A DNA stretch of 64,000 nucleotides from Amycolatopsis pithecellobii. Lineage in GTDB: Bacteria > Actinomycetota > Actinomycetes > Mycobacteriales > Pseudonocardiaceae. This document shows positions 33,809 through 41,489 of this stretch, in pieces. Location: assembly GCF_009707865.1 (NCBI RefSeq), contig NZ_WMBA01000014.1, forward strand, positions 62,001-126,000, given 5' to 3'. The first letter of the stretch is position 1. Every line of letters begins with the position of its first letter. Under the pieces are notes generated by a model. It made no database searches, had not been told where the DNA came from, and was given only the letters and a program-made list of their open reading frames with translations. The position numbers were made by a program, and so were the translations under genes.

Positions 33809-34140
33809 CGCTGCTGTGACTCCTGGAGCACACCCCAGTACGACTGCAGCGGCCTGGCGTGCTGGCCGCCGTCGACCGGGATCACCACCGCGGGCATCTC
33901 AACCCCGCTTGACTTCGAAGAGCCGCTATACATTGTTCCCCCAGCGCGTCGTCCTGTGCGAGCTGCCGAATCGGCGGGTTCATGACGCCGGCATTGTTGA
34001 TGAGATAGATCAGCGTGCGGCCTTCGTTCAGCAGTTGGTCGGTAGGAGAGGCAACCGAGCTCAGCGAGGCCAGGTCGAGGGCACGCACCGACACCTTCCC
34101 CAGCCGGCATCAGCAAGGTTTGGCGGGCGATCACGTAACC
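33805..34140 (-). pseudogene. SDR remnant joining N-terminal and C-terminal fragments
   Basis: One frame reads VRALDLASLSSVASPTDQLLNEGRTLIYLINNAGVMNPPIRQL, the core of a short-chain dehydrogenase up to the NNAG motif. A second frame shortly after reads PAVVIPVDGGQHARPLQSYW, the typical end of an SDR (VDGGQ). The catalytic YxxxK part is missing. An internal deletion of about 100 residues with a frame change is inferred. It lies between the RibB remnant and the intact alpha/beta hydrolase. Confidence 0.6.
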
Positions 34141-34180
34141 GTTGATGCGCAGGACCGCGCAGCGCGACTCCTCGGTGTTT

Positions 34181-34936
34181 TTAGCCTTTGGCACGTTGCC
34201 AGAAGTCGCGGAGCAGCCGTACGGCGCCGTCTGGGTCTTGATGCATCCAGTAATGCGATTTGCCGGGTAGGACGGCGAACTCGGCGTCGAGCCGCCCCGC
34301 CGTCTGGCGGCTCAGATCGACACTGGCGTAGGGGTCCTCATCGGGGCACACGATCAGCCCCGGAACGGAACGTGCCGCCTCCATCTGCGGACCCCACGAG
34401 TTATAGGTGTAGAAGTTGGGGACGGCGTCGCGGTACAGCAGGTACATCGTGTCCGTCATCACCTTGTCGGCCGCATGGTCGATGCGGTCCATGGAGGCGT
34501 CGTTGATTCCCCGCGGCCGCAGGTAACCAGCGAATGATCCTGCGGGCGCGGTCATACCGGCCAAGAAGTCACGGCCCTGCGGCGACTGGATCATCTGAGC
34601 GCCTCCGTGCCATGCGTAGTCGGGGTGCCAAGCTTCGCCCACGTCGGCGACCCACGAGCGGCAATTGATGCCGTAGGCGGACACTGCACGGATAGTGAGG
34701 TGAGCTCCCCAGTCATGAGCGACGAGGTCCAGCGGGCCTGGCATTTCCCGCAACCGGTCGACAAGCCAGGAAGCATACGCCTCGTTGCTGTCCAGTTCTG
34801 CGGGGCGTGGGATGCCGAATCCGGGCAGATGCACGACTTCGCTGTCAACATCGAGGCGCTGCCGGACGACATCCCACACGACGGGTGTCTCGGGCACACC
34901 GTGGATGAAAACTACCGTCACAACTGTCTCCTGCAC
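34181..34936 (-). CDS. Alpha/beta hydrolase (epoxide hydrolase / haloalkane dehalogenase type)
   Basis: A 251-residue alpha/beta hydrolase. IHGVPE (11-16) forms the oxyanion hole and the nucleophile elbow is VAHDWGAH with Asp75, not Ser, as in epoxide hydrolases and haloalkane dehalogenases. A catalytic His is likely in PGKSHYWMHQDPDG near the C-terminus. The fold length is short but complete. It is cotranscribed with the quinone oxidoreductase (24-bp gap), so it may hydrolyse an epoxide or halide in the response controlled by the MarR regulator. Confidence 0.85.
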   Translation of the reverse strand: MQETVVTVVFIHGVPETPVVWDVVRQRLDVDSEVVHLPGFGIPRPAELDSNEAYASWLVDRLREMPGPLDLVAHDWGAHLTIRAVSAYGINCRSWVADVGEAWHPDYAWHGGAQMIQSPQGRDFLAGMTAPAGSFAGYLRPRGINDASMDRIDHAADKVMTDTMYLLYRDAVPNFYTYNSWGPQMEAARSVPGLIVCPDEDPYASVDLSRQTAGRLDAEFAVLPGKSHYWMHQDPDGAVRLLRDFWQRAKG

Positions 34937-34960
34937 ACGTAAGGTAGCGACCCGGCGTGG

Positions 34961-35944
34961 TCATGGGATGAGGACGAGTTTGCCTTCGACTTCGCGGTTC
35001 TCGAGGCGGCGGTGCGCCTCGGCGGCTTGGTCGAGCGGCAGGGTCGTGACCTCCGGTTTGAGCGTTCCAGCCCGCAATAGTTCGACCAGCGCGGTCATGT
35101 CGGCCCGAAATCCGGCCGGGTCCTTGTCAACTGCTCGTTCCACCGTGTGCACCACCACGCGGGCACCGGGGGTGAGCTTTGCTCGTACGAGGGCGCCGAC
35201 GGTGCGCACCATAGCGCCGACCTTGGAGTATCCAGCGCCGATGGCAAAGCTGAAGCCGTACGAAACGACCACGCCCGACCGTTTCGTGGTGCGACGCGAA
35301 CGTGCCAGCGACGGCCCGCCCACCGGATCGAAGGTGGCCGCGACGGGCTCCGGCACCGCGGCCGTATCTGCTACCCAGGTGGCGCCGTTGGCCTCGACTC
35401 GGGCGCGCCGGGCTCGGCTGGAGGTGCCGTAGACCTCGACTCCGGCTGCGCGGGCGATCTGGCACAACGCCGACCCGACACCACCGGCGGCGCCGAGTAT
35501 CAGCACCGCCTGCCCCGGGACCGCTCTGACTTTGCGATGAAACATCTGCCAGGCCGTGAGGTAATTGAGCACCAGCGCGTCGAGTTCCTCGGCGGAAGGT
35601 CCCTCGGGTAGCGGCGCGGCCCGCTGCGAGGTCGCCAATACGTGGGTGGCGTACCCGCCGACACCGGCCAGGGCGCCGACCCGCTGGCCGACGGCGACAT
35701 CGTCGACACCGGCCCCCACCTTCTCGACGTGGCCCACGACGTCAAACCCCAGCACGTCCGGAAGGGGGCCGGGGTTGAGCCCCTCACGGGTGGAGACGTC
35801 GTTGAAGGCCACCCCGGCAGCCTCCACCCTGATGAGGACCTGACCCGGGCCGGGCTCCGGCACCGACATGGGCTCCACCTGGAGCATCTCGGGGCCGCCC
35901 GTCGCGGTCAGCCGTACATGTCTTGGGTTTGCGTCATCCCTCAT
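34961..35944 (-). CDS. MDR-family NADPH:quinone oxidoreductase-like protein
   Basis: A 327-residue medium-chain dehydrogenase/reductase without the Cys ligands of zinc enzymes. GroES-like N-terminal domain (VLIRVEAAGVAFNDVSTREG, LGFDVVGHVEKVGAGV), nucleotide-binding motif LILGAAGGVGSALCQIARAAG and C-terminal LDQAAEAHRRLENREVEGKLVLIP. Typical reaction: NADPH-dependent reduction of a quinone or enone. The ATG at 35944 is used; an operator-like TGAG-TTT-CTCA sits directly upstream at 35960-35970. It follows the MarR gene on the same strand. Confidence 0.86.
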   Translation of the reverse strand: MRDDANPRHVRLTATGGPEMLQVEPMSVPEPGPGQVLIRVEAAGVAFNDVSTREGLNPGPLPDVLGFDVVGHVEKVGAGVDDVAVGQRVGALAGVGGYATHVLATSQRAAPLPEGPSAEELDALVLNYLTAWQMFHRKVRAVPGQAVLILGAAGGVGSALCQIARAAGVEVYGTSSRARRARVEANGATWVADTAAVPEPVAATFDPVGGPSLARSRRTTKRSGVVVSYGFSFAIGAGYSKVGAMVRTVGALVRAKLTPGARVVVHTVERAVDKDPAGFRADMTALVELLRAGTLKPEVTTLPLDQAAEAHRRLENREVEGKLVLIP

Positions 35945-35959
35945 ACCTGAGAATATACA

Positions 35960-35970
35960 TGAGTTTCTCA
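35960..35970. promoter_or_regulatory. Candidate MarR half-size operator between marR-like and oxidoreductase genes
   Basis: TGAG-TTT-CTCA is a perfect 4-bp-arm palindrome whose GAGTTTCTC core is shared with the large palindrome at 36441-36473. It lies 15 bases before the oxidoreductase start. Confidence 0.5.
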
Positions 35971-35977
35971 AGCAAAG

Positions 35978-36424
35978 TCAGACGGGCCGACCGCTGTCTC
36001 TCTGCGGACCGGCCAGTGCCTTGGCCAGCAAGCTATGCAAGAGCCGCTGTTCCTTGTCGTCAAGATCGGCGAAGGGCGAACGCTTCGCAACGATGGCGAG
36101 CAGGCGCTGGCGGATCTTTCGGCCCTCGGCGGTCAGTACCAGCGTCCGCACGCGCCCGTCGCGGGGATGCGGGCGCCGCTCGGCGAGCCCGCGTTCCTCC
36201 AGCTGCACACTGAGCAGGGTGATGTTGGAAGGGTCACAGTGCAGGAGGGTGGCGAGCTTACGCAGCGACTGTGGCTCGTCCCCAGGATTCAAGACCCACA
36301 GCAGGTTCGCTGTCGGTCCAGTGAGTTCCAGCCGCTCAAGACCCTCCTGCATCCTGCCGGTGACCTGACCGGCGATGGCTGTCACCTGGTACAGCAGCGA
36401 CGCCGCAATTTCATTCTCCGCCAT
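35978..36424 (-). CDS. MarR-family transcriptional regulator
   Basis: A 148-residue MarR protein with the N-terminal helices (EIAASLLYQVTAIAGQVTGRMQEGLERL), the winged helix SLRKLATLLHCDPSNITLLSVQLEERGLAERRPHPRDGRVRTLVLTAEG and C-terminal dimerisation helix. It is the first gene of a leftward operon with the oxidoreductase and alpha/beta hydrolase. The perfect palindrome at 36441-36473, 17 bases before its ATG, points to autorepression. Ligand likely an aromatic or electrophilic compound. Confidence 0.87.
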   Translation of the reverse strand: MAENEIAASLLYQVTAIAGQVTGRMQEGLERLELTGPTANLLWVLNPGDEPQSLRKLATLLHCDPSNITLLSVQLEERGLAERRPHPRDGRVRTLVLTAEGRKIRQRLLAIVAKRSPFADLDDKEQRLLHSLLAKALAGPQRDSGRPV

Positions 36425-36440
36425 GGATGAAGCTTACCTT

Positions 36441-36473
36441 CGTTAACTCATGGAGTTTCTCCATGAGTTAACG
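36441..36473. promoter_or_regulatory. 33-bp perfect palindrome upstream of the MarR gene
   Basis: Arms CGTTAACTCATGGAG and CTCCATGAGTTAACG are perfect complements around TTT. The palindrome lies between the MarR start and the pseudogene remnants to the right, where it would block transcription. It is the strongest operator candidate in the window. Confidence 0.75.
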
Positions 36474-36639
36474 AGGTCCCACCCGGCCTCATCAAGACCG
36501 CTCGAGCCATGCCGCCGTCAGGACGCGAACGGAGGCCTCTGGCCGTGTACGAAGAAAAACGCGGAGCGTGGCTGGTCTACAGGAACTCGCTGCGGTACGT
36601 CGACGCCGGCTCGGCACGAAACCTCCGATTTCCGGGCCA

Positions 36640-36890
36640 TCGAGGGCCTGGACGCGTCCCGGCTGATGATCGATTCCAACGCAGTCATCGGCCTTGACCT
36701 GCGGGTGCTGTGGGACGAGCGGGACACGCTCGAACCGTGGCTCGCGCCGCTGGTTCCGCTGCTGGATGCGCGGGTGATCCGGCGGATCGTGTCGGAGGTC
36801 GTCCCGTTCGCCGACGCGGCCAGGGCGAACCAGATCCTGACCGGCAGGCAGAACGTGGGGAAAGTGCTTCTCGTACCGGAGCAGTCTTGA
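36640..36890 (+). pseudogene. C-terminal fragment of an MDR-family dehydrogenase
   Basis: The frame encodes NAVIGLDLRVLWDERDTLEPWLAPLVPLLDARVIRRIVSEVVPFADAARANQILTGRQNVGKVLLVP, the end of an MDR quinone oxidoreductase. The catalytic and Rossmann parts are absent; the upstream sequence (36480-36630) does not form related frames. It belongs to the decayed interval between 36480 and 37498. Confidence 0.65.
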
Positions 36891-36921
36891 ACCGGCCCAA
36901 GAAGAAAGGTGAGGAACAGTA

Positions 36922-37071
36922 ATGAGCAGCAGTAAAGAATTCCGCTCGCATGTGGTCCAGGTTGGTGAGCATCGCGTCCACATGAACGCGTGGGGGTTCA
37001 ACCGGCGTCGCGGTTTGGTTGGCCGTCATCGCACGGCTTCTCCCTCCGAACTCGGGGAAGTGACCGCGTAG
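36922..37071 (+). CDS. 49-residue ORF resembling an alpha/beta hydrolase N-terminus
   Basis: The product begins MSSSKEFRSHVVQVGEHRVHMNAWG, similar to N-termini of alpha/beta hydrolases before the HGxP loop. A strong GAAAGGTGAGGA site precedes the ATG. The frame then changes to a basic sequence and ends at 37071. It may be the surviving start of a gene whose remainder has been deleted, or a short peptide with retained translation. Function unknown. Confidence 0.4.
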   Translation: MSSSKEFRSHVVQVGEHRVHMNAWGFNRRRGLVGRHRTASPSELGEVTA

Positions 37072-37081
37072 CTCGCCGCGG

Positions 37082-37177
37082 CGATTCGCTCGCCGGCAAC
37101 AGCACGGCCGACCCGGCACGGGCCTGCTCGATGATCGTGCCCAGGTCCCGCTTACCGTAGAACAGTGCGGCTTCCAT
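37082..37177 (-). pseudogene. 5' end of a zinc-type alcohol dehydrogenase gene
   Basis: The minus-strand frame begins MEAALFYGKRDLG, the typical opening of a zinc-binding MDR enzyme, preceded by AAAGGAG seven bases upstream. The following codons no longer resemble the family. I infer that only the translation start and first strand are left. Confidence 0.4.
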
Positions 37178-37189
37178 GATCGGCTCCTT

Positions 37190-37485
37190 TGCTCAATCAC
37201 TGACGCGAGACGAGTACGCCATCACGAACGGGCACGACCCCGCGGTGCGCGACTACATCGCCAAGGAATGCCCGAGCTGCACGGTACAGACGAACAAGTA
37301 CGTCCTACCGAACTTCCTCGACCCCCATCAGCGGCCCGGCCGCACAGGCGAGCACGACCTTGCAGGCCAATCCGTCCCTGAACTGGGTCACTTGTTTCGA
37401 CGCCTGCCTCTACCAGGCCATCCCGGCGGTCGACCGGGCCGGGCTGAGCAAACGCGTCAGCGCCACCGGCTTCAACTCGAGACCG
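37190..37485 (+). pseudogene. Fragment of a sugar-type ABC transporter substrate-binding protein
   Basis: One frame gives TNGHDPAVRDYIAKECPSCTVQTNKYVLP; a second, +1 shifted, gives AAQASTTLQANPSLNWVTCFDACLYQAIPAVDRAGLSKRVSATGFN, which matches the ribose-binding-type segment ending in AGL and KVSATGFN. The N-terminus, signal peptide and C-terminus are absent. It is a decayed transporter fragment, with no permease or ATPase gene next to it. Confidence 0.6.
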
Positions 37486-37498
37486 CGCTGCCGCGGAG

Positions 37499-38212
37499 TC
37501 ACGCGGGCTGTTCGAGCTTGGGCGTGGACAGCCCGGTGAGCCGAATACCGGCGTGGGTCTTGTAGCGCCGGTTGACTCCGATCAGCAAAGCGGTCATCCG
37601 TTCGCAGACTCCACTCAGGTCCAGCGGGCCGCAGTCGATCGCCCGGAGCCCGGGAATTCGGGCGATAAGCGCTGCCGCGGCCTCCTTGTCGACCTTCTTG
37701 TCACCGCAAAGCAACACGTCCTCATCAAGGTGCCGTGCCGTGTCCCGCAACGTGGCGGCGCTGACGGTCTGCAGCGCGGAAACGACGGAAACGCCACCAG
37801 GCAACAGGTCCTGCGCCTGCTCCGCCGCTGAGCCTGCCCATGGGGTGATCGGCCGGAGGCCACGTCGTCCTGGCACCATCGGCGCGGTCGTGTCGATCAG
37901 CAGCTGGCCCGGCTGAATGACGTCGGCGATCGAACGGATGGTTTCGATGTGGGCGCTGAAGGGCACCGCAACGACGACGACGGGCGCGTCTTTGATCATC
38001 TCGGCGTTCTCACCGCCTGACGCCCCAGGAAGGTTCGCCGCTGTCGCCTTCGCCGCGTCGGCGCGACGAGAACCGATTCTCACGTGGACGCCGGCATGCG
38101 CCCACCGGGTCGCGAGCCCGAGGCCGAGCGCTCCGGTGCCACCGACGATGGTGACGGTCTCGATGTGCGGAGCCGGATGGTCGAGGGATGATGCAGGATG
38201 CGTTGGGTGCAT
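37499..38212 (-). CDS. F420-dependent NADP oxidoreductase (Fno/NpdG-like)
   Basis: A 237-residue NADPH:F420 oxidoreductase-like protein. The Rossmann fold begins TIVGGTGALGLGLATRWAHAGVHVRIGSRR, where the Ser-Arg-Arg end fits NADP specificity. The F420-reductase signature KVDKEAAAALIARIPGLRAIDCGPL and CERMTALLIGVNRRYKTHAGIRLTG is present. The role is to make reduced F420 from NADPH for the LLM-class oxidoreductase in the same operon. The ATG at 38212 is used; longer upstream readings overlap the aldehyde dehydrogenase. It is the last gene of the GntR operon. Confidence 0.84.
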   Translation of the reverse strand: MHPTHPASSLDHPAPHIETVTIVGGTGALGLGLATRWAHAGVHVRIGSRRADAAKATAANLPGASGGENAEMIKDAPVVVVAVPFSAHIETIRSIADVIQPGQLLIDTTAPMVPGRRGLRPITPWAGSAAEQAQDLLPGGVSVVSALQTVSAATLRDTARHLDEDVLLCGDKKVDKEAAAALIARIPGLRAIDCGPLDLSGVCERMTALLIGVNRRYKTHAGIRLTGLSTPKLEQPA

Positions 38213-38244
38213 GGGAGATCGCTTTCGTTCGGGTCTGGGTGAGT

Positions 38245-39654
38245 TCATTCGCTGAGCGGGTGATCCTGCCCGTTCCGTGCGGGTCCGACCCAGACGCTCT
38301 TGACGTTGGTGAACTGCCGGAGCCCGAAGGCGCCGAGCTCCCGCCCGTAGCCACTGCGCTTGACGCCACCGAACGGCAGGCGGGGGTCGGAGGCGACGAT
38401 CCCGTTGATGAAGACGGCTCCGGCGTCGATGTGGGGAACGATGTGGTCGGCGCGGTCGAGATCGGTCGTCCACAGTGCGGCACCGAGACCGAACTCGGTG
38501 GCATTGGCGAGATCGACGGCCTCGGCCGGATCTTTCGCGCGCAGGACAGCGGCAACGGGGCCGAATGTTTCTTCCGCCGCGACTGCCATCGCCGGAGTGA
38601 CCTGATCGAGGACGGCCGGCTGGAAATAGAATCCAGGGCCGTCCGGGACGGTGGCGCCGGTCACGACGCGGGCACCTGCTGCGACGCTGCGGGCGACCTG
38701 GTCGATCAGATCGGCGCGAATACCGGCCCTGGCGAGCGGGCCGACTCGGGTGCCGCGATCAAGGGGATCGCCGACGGTCAGTGCAGCGACACCGGCTGCG
38801 AACGCTTCGGTGAACTCATCGGCGACGGCGTCTTCGACGATGAAGCGCTTGGCTGAGATGCAGCTCTGCCCGGTGTTGAGCATGCGCGCGGTGACCGCTG
38901 CCGCGGCGGCTGCTGGTACGTCGGCATCGGCGAGGACGATGAACGGGTCGGAGCCACCGAGTTCGAGCACCTGCGGCTTGAGGTGCTGTGCCGCCATGGC
39001 GGCGACCGCGGCTCCCACCTCGGTGGAACCGGTGAGGGTCAGCGCGTGGATGCGGTCGTCGGCGAGGAGGTCGGGCACGGCGCCGGGGCCGACGAGCAGC
39101 GTGGTGAACAGGCCCGGCGGGCAGCCGGCACGGTCCCAGATATCGGCGATCGCGAGTGCGCAGCGCGGGACGTTCGACGCGTGCTTCAGGACCGCGCCGT
39201 TGCCTGCGAGCAGCGCCGGCGGGGCGAATCGGAACACCTGCCAGAGCGGGAAGTTCCATGGCATCACGGCGAGCACCAAGCCAAGCGGGTCATAGGCGAT
39301 ATGGCTTCGCGTGGCAGCGGTCGCGACGGGTTGGCCGGCCAGGAGCGCCGGGCCTTCGGACGCGTAGTAGTCGCAGCACCACGCGCATTTCTCGACCTCG
39401 GCTTCCGCTTCGGCGATGGGCTTGCCCATCTCCTCGGTGATCAGTGTGGCAAGCCGGTTTCGGTCGGCGCGCAGCAACGCGGCGGCACGCTCGAGATGCT
39501 TGGCTCGGACGTCGACCGGCGTCGACCGCCACTGGCCGGCCGCGGCTGTGGCTCGCTCGAGCGCGGTCTCGATCTGTGCCGGACTGTGCGGGTCGAATCG
39601 AGCCAGCACTTGCTCGGTGGCGGGGTTGACGGAGTTGATCTGGCGAACGGACAT
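38245..39654 (-). CDS. NAD(P)-dependent aldehyde dehydrogenase (succinate-semialdehyde dehydrogenase-like)
   Basis: A 469-residue aldehyde dehydrogenase with catalytic Cys265 in MLNTGQSCISAKRF and general base Glu231 in LELGGSDPF. Binding motifs MPWNFPLWQ, LTGSTEVG and FGPVAAV are standard, and the PFGGVKRSGYGRELG C-terminus is the one seen in GabD/Sad enzymes. It oxidises an aldehyde, perhaps a semialdehyde, to the acid. It starts 32 bases after the transglutaminase-like gene and is followed by the F420-reductase gene. Confidence 0.87.
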   Translation of the reverse strand: MSVRQINSVNPATEQVLARFDPHSPAQIETALERATAAAGQWRSTPVDVRAKHLERAAALLRADRNRLATLITEEMGKPIAEAEAEVEKCAWCCDYYASEGPALLAGQPVATAATRSHIAYDPLGLVLAVMPWNFPLWQVFRFAPPALLAGNGAVLKHASNVPRCALAIADIWDRAGCPPGLFTTLLVGPGAVPDLLADDRIHALTLTGSTEVGAAVAAMAAQHLKPQVLELGGSDPFIVLADADVPAAAAAAVTARMLNTGQSCISAKRFIVEDAVADEFTEAFAAGVAALTVGDPLDRGTRVGPLARAGIRADLIDQVARSVAAGARVVTGATVPDGPGFYFQPAVLDQVTPAMAVAAEETFGPVAAVLRAKDPAEAVDLANATEFGLGAALWTTDLDRADHIVPHIDAGAVFINGIVASDPRLPFGGVKRSGYGRELGAFGLRQFTNVKSVWVGPARNGQDHPLSE

Positions 39655-39685
39655 CGTGGTGTCGCTCCTCGGGTCGATAGGAAAG

Positions 39686-40426
39686 TCAGGCGACGGCCTG
39701 CCGGATCACCAGTTCCGGATCCGGCCCGCGCCAGAGGATGTCGTCGGCGGCCACACGGGCGTGCGCGCCCGGCGATCCGAGTGCGTCGAGGACCTCGCGA
39801 GCGACCCGCAGGTACCAGTCCGCAACCTCGGCGGGATAGTCCGAGTAGCTTCCGTTTTCGCGCAACACCGGTCCCTCGACGGTCGGGATGTCGGTGTGAC
39901 CGTCGTAGGCGACGGTGTAGGGCTTCCCGAGCCGGGCCGCGGTGGGTGCGTCGATGGTGGCGTCGAGCTTGATCCAGCGACCGTCGATGAAGGCTTCGCC
40001 GAGCGAGTGCCACGGCAGCGGGCGCCCGACCGGCCCGCCCCACAGCACGCGAACCTCGGGCGAGAGGAATTCCATTTTCGGCGCGTCCAGTGCCTGGAAG
40101 GCGACGCGCGCCGGGATTCCCGCCGCGCGGGACAGGGCGACGAACGTGCTTGCTTTCCCCATGCAGAAGGCGACGCCGTGCTCAAGCACTGCGCTCGCGG
40201 CTGTGCGGCCCTGCGCGAGATAGCGAAACGAGGCGAGGATGTCGTAGGGAAGGTCGCGGACGTAGTGATAAATGCGGCCCAGTCGTTCGACATCGGTCGT
40301 CGTGCCTGTCGTGAGTTCGCGGGCGGTGGCGACGACGATCGGGTGGTCCGAGTCGATGTACGCGGTCGGGCGGAGGTATTCCTCGCCGGCGGTCTCGGTC
40401 TTCTGGCAGGTGCTGTCGGAAGGCAT
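39686..40426 (-). CDS. Transglutaminase-like cysteine protease-fold protein
   Basis: A 246-residue transglutaminase-like protein with catalytic Cys in GVAFCMGKASTFVALSRAAGIPARV, His in PWHSLGEAFIDGRW and Asp in IKLDATID. The segment around the Cys is the classical core of the superfamily. There is no signal peptide, so it is cytoplasmic. Cytoplasmic members can be amidases, peptidases or acyl transferases. Its location between an aldehyde dehydrogenase and an F420-dependent oxidoreductase suggests a hydrolytic step in the same pathway. Its exact activity is unknown. Confidence 0.82.
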   Translation of the reverse strand: MPSDSTCQKTETAGEEYLRPTAYIDSDHPIVVATARELTTGTTTDVERLGRIYHYVRDLPYDILASFRYLAQGRTAASAVLEHGVAFCMGKASTFVALSRAAGIPARVAFQALDAPKMEFLSPEVRVLWGGPVGRPLPWHSLGEAFIDGRWIKLDATIDAPTAARLGKPYTVAYDGHTDIPTVEGPVLRENGSYSDYPAEVADWYLRVAREVLDALGSPGAHARVAADDILWRGPDPELVIRQAVA

Positions 40427-40475
40427 GGTGAGGCTCGCTTTCTGCGGTGCGGGGGGCTTATGCGGACCGGGTGGC

Positions 40476-41489
40476 TCAGGCGGACCGGCGGTCGAGGTGC
40501 GGCAGGATCTGCTCGCCGACGACGTCGAGGTGGTCTGATTCCGCCACGTCCGGGACCGTGAAGAGGAAGTGATTGATCCCTTGGTCCTGGTATTCGCGAA
40601 TGCGCGCGAGACAGGCTTCGGGAGAGCCGGTGATGAGGCCGCTTTCGGGGATCGACTTGAACCGCGCGCGCAGCTGTTGCTGCGCCGCGGGCGACTCGGT
40701 GGGTGCGAGCAGCGTCGTCAGTGACAGCTGAAGAGTGGCTGGGTCGCGGCCGATCGCCTCGCATTCGCGGTCGAGCAGCGCGCGGCGTTCGCCGCATTTC
40801 CCGGCCGGCCACCACCGGACGTTGATTCCGTTCGCATACCGGACGGCGATACGGCCGACCCGCAAGCCTTCGCCACCGACCCACAAGGGAGGGTGCGGTT
40901 GCTGAACAGGCGGCGGGTCACAGATCGCGCCGTTGATCTCGTAGAACTTCCCGTGGAATTCGGGGTTCGGCTCGGTCCAGACGCTGCGCAGCACCTGGAG
41001 TGACTCGGCGAGCGCCGAGACCCGGTCACCGGTCGACGGGAACGGAATTCCGTACGCTTCGAACTCCTGCTGAAACCAGCCCGCACCCAGGCCGAGATCC
41101 ACCCGCCCCTCCGAGATCACGTCGAGGGTGGCGGCCATCTTGGCGAGGACGGCGGGGAAGCGGTACGAGTTGCACAGCACGCTGGTGCCCAGACGCAGCG
41201 TCCTGGTGTCCCGGGACAGCGCCGACAAGGCCGTCCAGCACTCGAGCAGGGGAATCGACGACGGTCCCTCGGCCGACGCGCCGGCTTCGGCCCCGCCGGT
41301 GATCCCGGCATCCCGGACGTAGTCATCCGGGCTGAGGGTCAGGAAGTGGTCGCACAGCCACACGGAGTCGAACCCGTGGGACTCCGCGACCCGGGCGACG
41401 CGGGCCATGTCCGGGTAGTTGCCCACGGACAGGCCACGGATGGTCAGGGCGAGGATCAACCCGATGTGCGGGCGATCGGCGTCGGTCAT
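40476..41489 (-). CDS. LLM-class F420-dependent oxidoreductase
   Basis: A 337-residue luciferase-like monooxygenase-fold protein (TIM barrel). The N-terminus LIGLILALTIRGLSVGNYPDMARVARVAESHGFDSVWLCDHF-like, ATLDVISEGRVDLGLGAGWFQQEF, PHPPLWVGGEGLRVGRIAVRYANGINVRWW and a C-terminal FLFTVPDV are conserved F420-type elements. F420 instead of FMN is inferred because a F420-reductase lies in the same operon. It may reduce or oxygenate a carbonyl or aromatic compound. It overlaps the GntR stop (ATGA). Confidence 0.86.
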   Translation of the reverse strand: MTDADRPHIGLILALTIRGLSVGNYPDMARVARVAESHGFDSVWLCDHFLTLSPDDYVRDAGITGGAEAGASAEGPSSIPLLECWTALSALSRDTRTLRLGTSVLCNSYRFPAVLAKMAATLDVISEGRVDLGLGAGWFQQEFEAYGIPFPSTGDRVSALAESLQVLRSVWTEPNPEFHGKFYEINGAICDPPPVQQPHPPLWVGGEGLRVGRIAVRYANGINVRWWPAGKCGERRALLDRECEAIGRDPATLQLSLTTLLAPTESPAAQQQLRARFKSIPESGLITGSPEACLARIREYQDQGINHFLFTVPDVAESDHLDVVGEQILPHLDRRSA

